A program made the position numbers and the translations under genes. A stretch of DNA of 10,849 nucleotides, taken from the NCBI GenBank assembly GCA_902463875.1, contig CABQHR010000041.1, forward strand, positions 1-10,849, written 5' to 3'. Below, one piece after another: positions 1-6,847 of the stretch. Position 1 is the stretch's first letter; every line of letters begins with the position of its first letter. This DNA comes from an uncultured Collinsella sp. (lineage in GTDB: Bacteria > Actinomycetota > Coriobacteriia > Coriobacteriales > Coriobacteriaceae). The notes under the pieces were generated by a model. It ran no database searches and was not told where the DNA came from. It worked only from the letters and a program-made list of their open reading frames with translations.

Positions 1-1153
1 CGAAGTTGAAGCCCTCAACCTCAGCCGCCGCACCGCTGTCGCCCTCCTCGAGCGCAAACAGGCCCTTGGACGTCGCCAACCACAACGTGCGCGTCAGCCC
101 AAAGAGCGCGCCCTCTTCCTTGTCATCGTCCACCACGGCGGCGACCCACTCGCCGGCATCAATCACGCGGGAGACCTCAGCCGCAACGGCACCAAGCGCG
201 CCAGCATCGCCGGCGGCTGCGCGCAAAACGGCGGGAATCTCAAACGTGCTGGCAGCTGCCCCGCCCTCGCCGCCGATCAGCGCCAAGAAACGGTTCTGCA
301 TGGCGGTGATACCAAGCGTGCCCAGCGCCGCGGAAACCTCATCGGCGGAAAACGCCGGGAAGGACGTCGCCTCAAAATCGAGCTCAACGGGTGCATCGGT
401 GCGGATGGTCGCCACCTTACGGCTCAGCAGCGCGTCGTCGATGTGTGCGCGCAGGTTTTCTCCCATCTTGCCCTTGACCTCGTCAGCATGCGCGATGACC
501 TCGTCAAGGCTGCCGTACTGCGCGATGAGCGCACTCGCCTTTTTGGGGCCGATGCCCGGTACGCCGGGAATGTTGTCCGACGTATCGCCCTTCAGACCGT
601 AAAAATCGGGCACGAGCGCCGGCGTGATGCCGTGATACAGGTCGTCCACGCTCTCGGGTGTCATGATCGCCACGTCGGACAGGCCCTTGCGAGTCGAGAC
701 CACGTTGACGTGCTCGGTCACGAGCTGATACATGTCGCGGTCGCCGGTCACCAGCAGCATGTCGCAGCCGGCCTCCTCGCCCAGGCGCGCCATGGTTCCC
801 AGGATATCGTCGCCTTCCCAGCCCTCGGACTGCAAAATGGGCACGTTGAGCGCAGCGAGCAGCTCCTTGATCATGGGGAACTGCGCGTGCAGGTCGGGGT
901 CCATGGGCGGGCGCTGCGCCTTGTACTGCGGCAGCATCTCCATACGCACGCGCGGCTTGCCCTTGTCAAACGCCACGACAACGCCGTCGGGATTAAAGGC
1001 ATCGATCATCTTGAGGAACATGTTCAGAAAACCAAAGATCGCGTTGGTGGGGCGACCGTCCGGCGCGTTCATGGTCGGCGGCACGGCGTGGAAGGCGCGA
1101 TGCATGAGCGAGTTGCCGTCGATGACGGCAAAGGTACGGCGCTTTTCAGACAT
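1..1153 (-). CDS. polA: DNA polymerase I, N-terminal part (5'-nuclease domain), partial at window edge
   Basis: Replication and repair polymerase that removes RNA primers and fills gaps. The reading frame is open from ATG at 1153 to the left edge, giving 384 residues of a protein usually near 850-900. Visible 5'-nuclease (FEN) motifs are D12 in the opening VIDGNSLMHRAF stretch, AFDKGKPR (61-68), YKAQRPP (77-83), GWEGDDILGTMA (111-122) with the metal-binding acidic pair, VTGDRDMYQLV (135-145), and the helix-three-turn DNA-binding loop GLKGDTSDNIPG (186-197) followed by GPKKA. After about residue 305 the sequence enters the exonuclease-like domain; too little is visible to say whether proofreading residues remain. 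A GAGG Shine-Dalgarno lies about 9 nt before the ATG. It diverges from the aminopeptidase gene across 166 bp. Identification is secure; the polymerase domain lies outside the window. Confidence 0.96.
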   Translation of the reverse strand, partial: MSEKRRTFAVIDGNSLMHRAFHAVPPTMNAPDGRPTNAIFGFLNMFLKMIDAFNPDGVVVAFDKGKPRVRMEMLPQYKAQRPPMDPDLHAQFPMIKELLAALNVPILQSEGWEGDDILGTMARLGEEAGCDMLLVTGDRDMYQLVTEHVNVVSTRKGLSDVAIMTPESVDDLYHGITPALVPDFYGLKGDTSDNIPGVPGIGPKKASALIAQYGSLDEVIAHADEVKGKMGENLRAHIDDALLSRKVATIRTDAPVELDFEATSFPAFSADEVSAALGTLGITAMQNRFLALIGGEGGAAASTFEIPAVLRAAAGDAGALGAVAAEVSRVIDAGEWVAAVVDDDKEEGALFGLTRTLWLATSKGLFALEEGDSGAAAEVEGFNF

Positions 1154-1261
1154 ATTGAATACCTCGCTTTGGGCTGGGCACGGTTTGCTCACACCAGTTT
1201 ACACGCTCCCCGCCCCGCGGCCACCGCACATCAGGCTTCCCTGCCGCCGCGGGCCCGCGCG

Positions 1262-1270
1262 TGATACGAT
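1262..1270 (+). promoter_or_regulatory. Possible extended -10 promoter of the M18 aminopeptidase gene
   Basis: TGATACGAT matches an extended -10 (TGnTAnnaT) and would start transcription near 1277, leaving a leader of about 43 nt with AAAGGAG at 1305-1311 ahead of the ATG at 1320. No good -35 hexamer is visible in the GC-rich stretch upstream, which fits an extended -10 promoter but also makes a chance match possible. The rest of the 1154-1319 divergent gap shows only a GC-rich 8-bp dyad (1214-1221 with 1246-1253) of doubtful meaning. Confidence 0.4.
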
Positions 1271-1319
1271 GGCTCACGGTACATCAACCAGCACGATCGA
1301 TCCGAAAGGAGCCTGCGTC

Positions 1320-2717
1320 ATGGAGCGTCCCAGCGCATGGAAAAAGTACACGCCACAGCAGATCGAGGAGCTCGAGGAGCTTTGCCGCGGCTATAAGCAG
1401 TTTTTGAGTGAGAACAAGACCGAGCGCCTGTGCGTCAAGGCCGGTATCAAGATGGCCGAGGAGGCGGGCTACGTCAATCTGGAGACCGTGATCGCCGAGG
1501 GCCGCGCGCTCAAGGCCGGCGACAAGGTGTACGCCGCCAACCACGGCAAGGACCTCATGCTCGTCAACCTGGGCACCGCCCCGCTCGAGCAGGGCTTTAA
1601 CATCCTGGGCGCCCACGTGGACTCGCCGCGCCTGGACCTCAAGCAGAACCCCGCCTTCGAGGCCGGCGACATGGCTTATCTCGACACGCACTACTATGGC
1701 GGCGTCAAGAGCTACCACTGGGTCGCTTCCCCGCTCGCACTCGTGGGCGTCATCTGCAAAAAGGACGGCACCACCGTCGACATCAACATCGGTGACAAGG
1801 CCGACGACCCGGTCTTTACCATCTCCGACCTGCTGATCCACCTCTCGAGCGAGCAGATGGCCAAGCCCGCCAAGGACGCCGTCGACGCCGAGATCCTCGA
1901 CGTGATCGTGGGCGGCCGCCCCGTCAAGTTTGACGAGGACGACAAGGACGCTCCCAAGGAGCCCGTCAAGCAGATGTTCCTGGATATCCTCAAGGAGCAG
2001 TACGACGTCGAGGAGGAGGACTTCCTCTCCGCCGAGATCGAGGTCGTGCCCGCCGGCCCCGCCCGTGACATGGGCCTCGACCGCTCCATGATTCTGGGCT
2101 ATGGCCACGACGACCGTGTCTGCGCCTATCCGTCCATGCTCGCCCAGATCAACGTCGCCAACGTGGAGCGCACGAGCATCACACTCATCGTCGACAAGGA
2201 GGAGATCGGTTCCGTAGGTGCCACCGGCATGACGAGCCGCTTCTTCGAGAACACCGTCGCCGAGATCATGACGCTCGCCGGCGAGGATAGCCCGCTGGCC
2301 CTGCGCCGCGCGCTCGCCCGCAGCCGCATGCTCTCCTCCGACGTGTCCGCCGGCTTCGACCCGGGCTACGCCGGCAAGTTCGAAACCAAGAACGCAGCCT
2401 TTATGGGTCGCGGCCTGTGCTTTAACAAGTACACGGGCAGCCGCGGCAAGGGCGGCTCTAACGACGCCGACGCCGAGTATGTGGCCCTCATCCGCGACAT
2501 CATGGACGAGGCCGGCGTGGACTTCCAGACCTGCGAGCTTGGTCGCGTCAACGCGGGCGGCGGCGGCACCATCGCATACATCATGGCTAAGTACGGCATG
2601 AACGTCATCGACTCTGGCGTTGCCGTCCTGTCCATGCACGCCCTGTGGGAGGTCGCTAACAAGGCCGATATCTACGAGGCCTATCGCGGCTACAAGGCCT
2701 TCATCGAGCGCGCGTAA
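1320..2717 (+). CDS. apeA: M18 family zinc aminopeptidase
   Basis: Cytosolic dinuclear-zinc exopeptidase that removes N-terminal residues from peptides; the M18 family includes aspartyl aminopeptidase and yeast aminopeptidase I. The product is 465 residues, normal for the family. Expected metal and catalytic positions are all visible: H99 in GAHVDSPRLD (97-106), bridging D265 in GHDDRVCAY (262-270), the catalytic and ligand pair E294-E295 in VDKEEIGSVG, D341 in SSDVSAGFDP, and H440 in VLSMHALWE. The spacing matches human DNPEP closely (family knowledge). The insert at about 140-255 corresponds to the oligomerisation/lid domain. ATG 1320 is chosen because AAAGGAG sits 8 nt upstream and homology begins here; the frame stays open further upstream only as a shadow of polA. 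Substrate preference cannot be read from sequence. The symbol follows common usage for this bacterial subgroup and is less certain than the family. Confidence 0.93.
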   Translation: MERPSAWKKYTPQQIEELEELCRGYKQFLSENKTERLCVKAGIKMAEEAGYVNLETVIAEGRALKAGDKVYAANHGKDLMLVNLGTAPLEQGFNILGAHVDSPRLDLKQNPAFEAGDMAYLDTHYYGGVKSYHWVASPLALVGVICKKDGTTVDINIGDKADDPVFTISDLLIHLSSEQMAKPAKDAVDAEILDVIVGGRPVKFDEDDKDAPKEPVKQMFLDILKEQYDVEEEDFLSAEIEVVPAGPARDMGLDRSMILGYGHDDRVCAYPSMLAQINVANVERTSITLIVDKEEIGSVGATGMTSRFFENTVAEIMTLAGEDSPLALRRALARSRMLSSDVSAGFDPGYAGKFETKNAAFMGRGLCFNKYTGSRGKGGSNDADAEYVALIRDIMDEAGVDFQTCELGRVNAGGGGTIAYIMAKYGMNVIDSGVAVLSMHALWEVANKADIYEAYRGYKAFIERA

Positions 2718-2730
2718 CCAACCCTTCATC

Positions 2731-2797
2731 AGTTGCGGTGAAATACAGACTAAACTGGCCCATAAACGGCCAAAACAGACCGTATTCCACCGCAACT
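2731..2797. repeat. 67-bp stem-loop between apeA and yaaA (IR1), possible terminator
   Basis: Arms 2731-2746 (AGTTGCGGTGAAATAC) and 2782-2797 are complementary at 15 of 16 positions and enclose a 35-nt interior that has its own small hairpin, TGGCC (2756-2760) with GGCCA (2768-2772). It begins 14 nt after the apeA stop and is followed by CTTTTT at 2800-2805, so it may terminate apeA transcription or form a structured leader for yaaA. Its arms share the core CCACCGCAA with two other dyads in this window, at 6747-6811 and 7494-7526. Confidence 0.7.
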
Positions 2798-2820
2798 TCC
2801 TTTTTGGCAGAGGAGAGTCC

Positions 2821-3630
2821 ATGCTGCAGGTCGTCATTTCGCCCGCCAAGCAGATGCGCGCGGCCCAAGATGCTTTTGAAGTCCTGGGCATTCCACCCTT
2901 TGCGCGCGAGACGGCTCGCCTCCACCGCGCACTGCTAGATATCGAGCGGAATGAAGGCAGCGACAGCCTGCAGGCGCTATGGAACGTGAGTGACAAACTG
3001 CTGGGGCCTTGCCTCAACACCCTGCATGAGTTCGGGCCCATCCTGAAAAACGGCGATCTCGACAATCCCGCACTCGCCTGTCACCTCTCCCCTGCCGTCA
3101 TGTCCTACCACGGCATTCAATACCAGAGCATGGCGCCCGAGGTGATGGATTCCGCGCAGCTCGCATGGCTGCAAAGCCACCTGTGGATCCTCTCTGGCCT
3201 CTACGGGTGCGTTCGCCCCTTTCATGCCGTCGAACCATATCGGCTGGAGATGGGCGCGAAGCTCGCCGTTGACGATGCCCGAGACCTCTATGCGTTTTGG
3301 AGCGACAAGCTCGCGCGGGCTATCGCCCCGGCAGGCTCAAACACCACGATCGTCAACCTCGCCAGCGTAGAGTACGCCAAAGCCGTTCTGCCCCATCTCG
3401 CGGGCGACGCCACGGTCGTCACGTGCCTCTTTGGCGAAGGCATCCGCAACGGCAAGCCCATCCAGCGCTCGACCGCCAGCAAAAAGGCACGTGGTTCCAT
3501 GGTGCGCTGGATGGCAGAAAACAAGCTCGAGGATGTAAGCGGGCTCACCGCGTTTGACGTTGGTTATCGTCACTTTCCCGAGCTTTCAAATAAGAACACT
3601 TTGGTCTTCCTGAACGAACAGACCTTGTAG
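2821..3630 (+). CDS. yaaA: YaaA/DUF328 family protein (peroxide stress, DNA-binding fold)
   Basis: E. coli YaaA lowers intracellular free iron during peroxide stress and protects DNA and proteins; its structure shows a helix-hairpin-helix-bearing fold that binds DNA (family knowledge). The 269-residue product is close to the usual length of about 250-260. Family landmarks are present in order: ISPAK (6-10), SYHGIQYQ (95-102, the YxGxxYxG-like segment), the signature LSGLYGCVRPFHAVEPYR (124-141) then LEMGAKL, NLASVEY (179-185), and KKARGSMVRW (221-230). ATG 2821 is supported by AGGAGAG at 2811-2817 with 3-4 nt spacing. The gene follows apeA in the same direction after 103 bp containing a long stem-loop, so cotranscription is uncertain. 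It ends 40 bp from the converging downstream gene. No regulator site such as an OxyR or PerR box was recognised. The name is by family, not proven function. Confidence 0.92.
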   Translation: MLQVVISPAKQMRAAQDAFEVLGIPPFARETARLHRALLDIERNEGSDSLQALWNVSDKLLGPCLNTLHEFGPILKNGDLDNPALACHLSPAVMSYHGIQYQSMAPEVMDSAQLAWLQSHLWILSGLYGCVRPFHAVEPYRLEMGAKLAVDDARDLYAFWSDKLARAIAPAGSNTTIVNLASVEYAKAVLPHLAGDATVVTCLFGEGIRNGKPIQRSTASKKARGSMVRWMAENKLEDVSGLTAFDVGYRHFPELSNKNTLVFLNEQTL

Positions 3631-3670
3631 GACCACCGCTACTTTTGAATGTGCTGCCTAGGCACGGCGT

Positions 3671-4186
3671 CTATTCCGCCAAGCCGTCGGCTTTGGCAAC
3701 TTCGTTTGTCGAGCCATCTTGGTAGGTAATCTTAACGTGCTCTACCTCGGACACCGCAACACCCGATGGGGGCTCCAAGCGCCATTCCGTCAGCGCGATA
3801 TCCATAGTCGTAGGCACGTCGCCCTGATTCTTGAGCTTCACCGTCAGCGTTTTGAGCGCCGCATCATACGTCACGCGTTCGATTTCCTCACCAGGAATAG
3901 ACCCACCGCTCAGCTGAAGCTGGACAAATCCATCGCGCGAATACCAATAGTCGCCCGGCGCGGCAACGGTATTGCCGCCCGTAACCTTCACTGTCATGAT
4001 CGGCAGGGCATCGTCGGCCTCGAACTCCCATGCAGCGCCGCCGTGACCGCCAAACGTCCAGATACAAAAGGCAATCACCAGCACGGCAAGCACCGCAAAA
4101 CCAATCGCGACAAGGCCATGGTGCGCACGGCTTTCCTCGGCCGATACATCCCATTGCGTCTCTCGATATAGATGCTTGTCTTCCAT
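3671..4186 (-). CDS. Unknown single-pass membrane protein with extracytoplasmic beta-rich domain
   Basis: I do not recognise a named family. The product has 171 residues: a charged N-terminus (1-23, probably cytoplasmic), one hydrophobic helix at about 24-45 (LVAIGFAVLAVLVIAF...), and a polar C-terminal domain of about 125 residues with alternating hydrophobic strands (TVKVTGG, GFVQLQLSGG, LKTLTVKLKN, VEHVKITYQDGS). This suggests an anchored, beta-sandwich-like domain outside the membrane. There is no cysteine in a lipobox, so it is not an obvious lipoprotein. ATG 4186 is preferred because GGGGAGG lies 6-8 nt upstream; the frame is open further back through the thiC region only as antisense shadow. 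It is convergent with yaaA and divergent from thiC, sharing about 70 bp with the thiC promoter and riboswitch. A thiamine role cannot be inferred from position alone. Confidence 0.82.
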   Translation of the reverse strand: MEDKHLYRETQWDVSAEESRAHHGLVAIGFAVLAVLVIAFCIWTFGGHGGAAWEFEADDALPIMTVKVTGGNTVAAPGDYWYSRDGFVQLQLSGGSIPGEEIERVTYDAALKTLTVKLKNQGDVPTTMDIALTEWRLEPPSGVAVSEVEHVKITYQDGSTNEVAKADGLAE

Positions 4187-4211
4187 GTTCGCCTCCCCAC
4201 AGGCACGCTCG

Positions 4212-4242
4212 TTAGGCCAATCGTACCCATTCGAGCTATACT
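4212..4242 (+). promoter_or_regulatory. Likely thiC promoter
   Basis: TATACT at 4237-4242 is a good -10 and would place the transcript start near 4249, just before the TPP aptamer. The best -35 is TTAGGC at 4212-4217 with a long 19-bp spacer, so the upstream half is weak. Position ahead of a recognised riboswitch is the main support. Confidence 0.5.
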
Positions 4243-4256
4243 TGAGCCCATTACAT

Positions 4257-4349
4257 AAACGGGGAGCTTGCAGGACAGGACGGCAGGCTGAGACTGGGCG
4301 CGCCCGCCCTGACCCGCAAACCTGATATGGGTAATGCCAACGAAGGGAG
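4257..4349 (+). ncRNA. TPP (THI-element) riboswitch upstream of thiC
   Basis: The conserved aptamer segments occur in order: CGGGGAGC (4260-4267), GGCTGAGA (4286-4293), GACCCGCAAACCTGAT (4311-4326), and TGGGTAATGCCAACGAAGGGA (4328-4348) with P5-like complementarity around GTAATG. P2 can form from GGG (4261 on) with CCC (4313-4315), and P3 from CTTGC with GCAGG. The extra GGGCGCGCCC block at 4296-4305 looks like the optional P3a stem. I could not place P1 securely. There is no terminator between aptamer and gene, and the conserved GGGAG (4345-4349) sits 8 nt before the thiC ATG, so it doubles as the Shine-Dalgarno. Ligand-dependent block of translation initiation is the simplest mechanism (inference). 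CTGATAT replaces the usual CTGATCT and CGAAGGGA the usual CGTAGGGA; both are minor variants. Confidence 0.93.
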
Positions 4350-4357
4350 CCGTGCCA

Positions 4358-5692
4358 ATGAGCACACAGACCGAGCCCAAGCTCGTCACGCAAATCGACT
4401 TCGCCCGCGCCGGGCAGATCACGCCGCAGATGAAGGAAGTCGCCGAGCGCGAGCATCGCGACCCCGAGTACATCCGCGAGCGCGTGGCCGACGGCCGCAT
4501 CGCCATTCCCGCCAACATCGTGCACATCAAAAAAGGCATGCGCGCCTTTGGTGTCGGCGAGGGCCTGTCTACTAAGGTCAACGTCAACCTGGGCATCTCG
4601 GGCGATAAAGCCGATGCCGCCGAGGAATGGAAGAAGGTCAAGATCGCCGAGGACTTTGGCGCCGACGCCATCATGGACCTTTCCAACTCGGGCAAGACGC
4701 GCCAGTTCCGCCAGCAGCTCATCGACGAGACGCCGCTCATGGTGGGCACCGTCCCCATGTACGACGCCATCGGCTACATGGAAAAGCCGCTGGTCAAGCT
4801 TACCAAGGATGACCTGTTCGAGGTCGTGCGCGCGCACGCCGAGGATGGCGTGGACTTTATGACCATCCACTGCGGCATCAACAAGTCGGTCACCAAGACC
4901 TTTAAGGAGACCGGCCGCCTGATGAACATCGTCAGTCGCGGCGGCTCGCTGCTGTTTGGCTGGATGGAGGTCACCGGCAACGAAAACCCCTTCTACGAGT
5001 ACTTTGACGAGCTGCTCGAGATTTGCCACGAGTACGACGTGACGATTTCGCTCGGCGACTCCTGCCGCCCGGGCTGCCTCTACGACTCCAACGATGCCAC
5101 CGAGACCGCTGAGATGATCGAGCTGGGCAAGCTGTGCAAGCGCGCTTGGGCCGCCGGCGTCCAGGTCATGGTCGAGGGCCCGGGTCACATGGCGCTCGAC
5201 GAGATCGCCGCCAACATGAAACTGCAGAAGCGCCTGTGCCACAATGCCCCGTTCTATGTGCTCGGGCCGCTGGTGACCGATATCGGCGTGGGTTACGACC
5301 ACATCACCGCTGCCATCGGCGGCGCCATCTCCGCCAGCTCCGGTGCCGACTTCCTGTGCTACGTGACGCCGGCCGAGCACCTGTGCCTGCCCAACGCCCA
5401 GGACGTGCTCGATGGCCTCATGGCCACTAAGATTGCCGCGCACGCCGCCGATATCGCCAAGAAGGTGCCGCACGCCCGCGACATGGACGACAAGATGGGC
5501 CAGGCACGCCGCAAGCTCGACTGGGATGCCATGTGGAAGTGTGCTCTCGACCCGGTCACCGGCAAGAAACGCTACGAAGAATCCCCCGCCGCCACCGAGG
5601 GCACCTGCACCATGTGCGGCAAGATGTGCGCCGTCCGCACCGTTAACAAGGTGTTCGAAGGCACGACGATCGACCTCGGCATGGAGGACTAA
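4358..5692 (+). CDS. thiC: Phosphomethylpyrimidine synthase ThiC (radical SAM)
   Basis: Converts the purine intermediate 5-aminoimidazole ribotide to HMP-P, the pyrimidine half of thiamine, using SAM and a [4Fe-4S] cluster. The 444-residue product is the short ThiC form, lacking the long N-terminal extension of the E. coli type (about 630 residues). Landmarks: IVHIKKGMRAFGVGEG (54-69), SNSGKTRQFR (109-118), IHCGINKS (170-177), SLGDSCRPGC (231-240), EGPGH (273-277) and AEHLC (339-343) contributing the metal-binding histidines, and a C-terminal cluster motif C417-x2-C420-x3-C424. That motif is one residue tighter than the CX2CX4C of E. coli ThiC; I recall the tighter form in other short ThiC proteins. 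ATG 4358 is chosen over ATG 4334 because the latter lies inside the riboswitch and 4358 has GGGAG at proper spacing. Expression is controlled by the upstream TPP riboswitch. Confidence 0.97.
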   Translation: MSTQTEPKLVTQIDFARAGQITPQMKEVAEREHRDPEYIRERVADGRIAIPANIVHIKKGMRAFGVGEGLSTKVNVNLGISGDKADAAEEWKKVKIAEDFGADAIMDLSNSGKTRQFRQQLIDETPLMVGTVPMYDAIGYMEKPLVKLTKDDLFEVVRAHAEDGVDFMTIHCGINKSVTKTFKETGRLMNIVSRGGSLLFGWMEVTGNENPFYEYFDELLEICHEYDVTISLGDSCRPGCLYDSNDATETAEMIELGKLCKRAWAAGVQVMVEGPGHMALDEIAANMKLQKRLCHNAPFYVLGPLVTDIGVGYDHITAAIGGAISASSGADFLCYVTPAEHLCLPNAQDVLDGLMATKIAAHAADIAKKVPHARDMDDKMGQARRKLDWDAMWKCALDPVTGKKRYEESPAATEGTCTMCGKMCAVRTVNKVFEGTTIDLGMED

Positions 5693-5783
5693 CTCGTCAC
5701 CGGAGCCACAATCGGTAACATGGTGTTCGTCAATTGTTGACGTGTGAACATTTGCTTACATTTGCGTAAAGATTGCATCGCCC

Positions 5784-5820
5784 GCCCGGGTTCGACATAG
5801 AAGTCGGCCCGGGCATCTTT
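5784..5820 (+). terminator. Hairpin after thiC, likely intrinsic terminator
   Basis: Arms 5784-5796 and 5803-5814 pair over 12 bp, with one bulged T (5791) and one T-G pair, around the loop ATAGAA. The stem is very GC-rich (GCCCGGG with CCCGGGC) and is followed by ATCTTT, a short imperfect T tract. It lies 91 nt after the thiC stop. The weak T tract suggests partial termination or read-through into thiD. The preceding stretch 5693-5783 holds an 8-bp direct repeat, ACATTTGC, at 5748-5755 and 5758-5765, of unknown meaning. Confidence 0.6.
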
Positions 5821-5825
5821 ATAAT
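5820..5825 (+). promoter_or_regulatory. Consensus -10 (TATAAT) upstream of thiD
   Basis: A perfect TATAAT would start transcription near 5832, leaving a leader of about 40 nt that contains AGGGAG (5861-5866) ahead of the thiD ATG. The -35 region falls within the thiC hairpin and shows no good TTGACA; TTCGAC at 5791-5796 is 23 bp away, which is too far. Either the -10 works with an activator or weak -35, or thiD depends partly on read-through from thiC. Confidence 0.45.
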
Positions 5826-5871
5826 GCTGGCTTAAAGACCCATTTGATTCCGACCGAACAAGGGAGCAAAC

Positions 5872-6702
5872 ATGGATCGCAGTAAGGTACCTGCCGTCCT
5901 GTCCATCGCAGGATCCGATTCCAGCGGTGGCGCCGGCATTCAGGCCGACATCAAGACCATCACGGCGCACCGCCTGTATGCCGAGACGGCCATCACCGCC
6001 ATCACCGCACAAAACACGCTCGGTGTCACCGCCGTGCAGAATATCTCCCCTGATATCGTCGCTGCGCAGATCGACGCCGTATTTGACGATATCCGCCCCA
6101 GCGCCGTCAAGATCGGCATGGTTTCCTCTGCCGAGATTATCGAGGTTATCGCCGACCGCCTGAGCGCCTGGAACGCGACAAACGTGGTCGTCGACCCCGT
6201 CATGGTAGCCACCTCGGGCGCACGGCTGATTGCCGAAGATGCCGCCGAGGCGCTCACCCGCCGCCTGTTCCCACTAGCAACCGTCATCACGCCCAATATT
6301 CCCGAGGCCATGGCCCTGCTTGACTACGAGGTCGACTCCGAGCGCACACAGCAAAATGCTGCCATGCTCCTCACCCGCCGCTTTGGTTGCGCATCCCTCG
6401 TTAAGGGTGGGCATCTTGTCAACGAGGCCAACGATGTATTGGCCGAACCCGCGCCACTCGATGACGAGGGCAACCATCTGGGCGATCCGCTCACCACGTG
6501 GTTCCGCCACAAGCGCATCGAGACCGACAACACACACGGCACCGGCTGCACGCTTTCGTCCGCCATCGCCTGCGCGCTGGCCCAGGGCATGGATCTTGCC
6601 GATGCCGTCAATGCGGGCAAGGCATACCTGACAGGCGCTCTGGCCGCCGGCCTGAACATGGGCAAAGGCTCCGGCCCCGTCAACCACATGTGGCAGTACT
6701 AA
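5872..6702 (+). CDS. thiD: Hydroxymethylpyrimidine/phosphomethylpyrimidine kinase ThiD
   Basis: Ribokinase-fold enzyme of the cytosol that phosphorylates HMP and then HMP-P to HMP-PP, the pyrimidine substrate for thiamine phosphate synthase. The 276-residue product is full length for a stand-alone ThiD, with no ThiE fusion. Landmarks: the opening IAGSDSSGGAGIQAD (12-26), which binds HMP; TAITAQNTLGV (44-52); KIGM (80-83); DPVMVATSG (108-116); TPNIPEA (140-146); KGGH (178-181); and the anion-hole motif THGTGCTLS (221-229), with C226 at the position of the ribokinase catalytic base (some ThiD proteins use Cys there). ATG 5872 has AGGGAG 5 nt upstream and matches the family start. It lies 179 bp downstream of thiC in the same direction with its own -10, and has no TPP riboswitch of its own. 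No other thi gene is present in the window. Confidence 0.96.
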   Translation: MDRSKVPAVLSIAGSDSSGGAGIQADIKTITAHRLYAETAITAITAQNTLGVTAVQNISPDIVAAQIDAVFDDIRPSAVKIGMVSSAEIIEVIADRLSAWNATNVVVDPVMVATSGARLIAEDAAEALTRRLFPLATVITPNIPEAMALLDYEVDSERTQQNAAMLLTRRFGCASLVKGGHLVNEANDVLAEPAPLDDEGNHLGDPLTTWFRHKRIETDNTHGTGCTLSSAIACALAQGMDLADAVNAGKAYLTGALAAGLNMGKGSGPVNHMWQY

Positions 6703-6746
6703 ATAGCCAGTAACCTGCCAAAAAGAGACAGGCTACCTTGCACCAA

Positions 6747-6811
6747 AAACCGTCGCAACATTCGATGAAAATCGTGCAAACGCGAAAAATCATTAAATGT
6801 TGCGACGGTTT
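6747..6811. repeat. 65-bp stem-loop with perfect 16-bp arms (IR2) between convergent genes
   Basis: Arms 6747-6762 (AAACCGTCGCAACATT) and 6796-6811 are perfectly complementary and enclose 33 nt whose first 12 bases form a CGAT-GAAA-ATCG mini-hairpin. On the plus strand the stem ends in TTTGATTTT; on the minus strand it runs into TTTTT. This suits a bidirectional terminator for thiD (stop 6702) and the pentapeptide gene (stop 6848). The architecture matches IR1 at 2731-2797 (16-nt arms, 35-nt interior). Confidence 0.75.
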
Positions 6812-6847
6812 GATTTTAGATAGCGGTCGAGCAAAGGACCAGAGCGC

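Noticed and set aside
1214..1253. GC-rich dyad CCCGCGGC/GCCGCGGG in the polA-apeA gap
   Set aside because: It is an 8-bp match in nearly pure G+C sequence with a 24-nt loop and no T tract, so it is expected by chance.
732..1319. Upstream in-frame extension of the M18 aminopeptidase to give 661 residues
   Set aside because: The extra region overlaps polA antisense and the promoter gap; homology and the AAAGGAG site support ATG 1320.
1284..3065. A 593-codon open frame on the minus strand opposite apeA and the start of yaaA
   Set aside because: It is antisense to two strongly identified genes; its Val/Gly/Asp/His-rich composition is the expected shadow of GC-rich codons, and no family is recognisable.
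3655..3664. Perfect palindrome TGCCTAGGCA between the convergent yaaA and membrane protein genes
   Set aside because: It is only 10 bp with no loop and no T tract, so it is not a convincing terminator; a chance dyad cannot be excluded.
4334..4357. Alternative thiC start at ATG 4334
   Set aside because: It lies inside conserved TPP aptamer sequence and lacks a Shine-Dalgarno, whereas ATG 4358 is correctly spaced from GGGAG.
4187..5473. Extension of the small membrane protein gene to 600 codons through the thiC region
   Set aside because: The extension is antisense to thiC and its riboswitch; ATG 4186 has a strong Shine-Dalgarno and a sensible N-terminus before the membrane helix.
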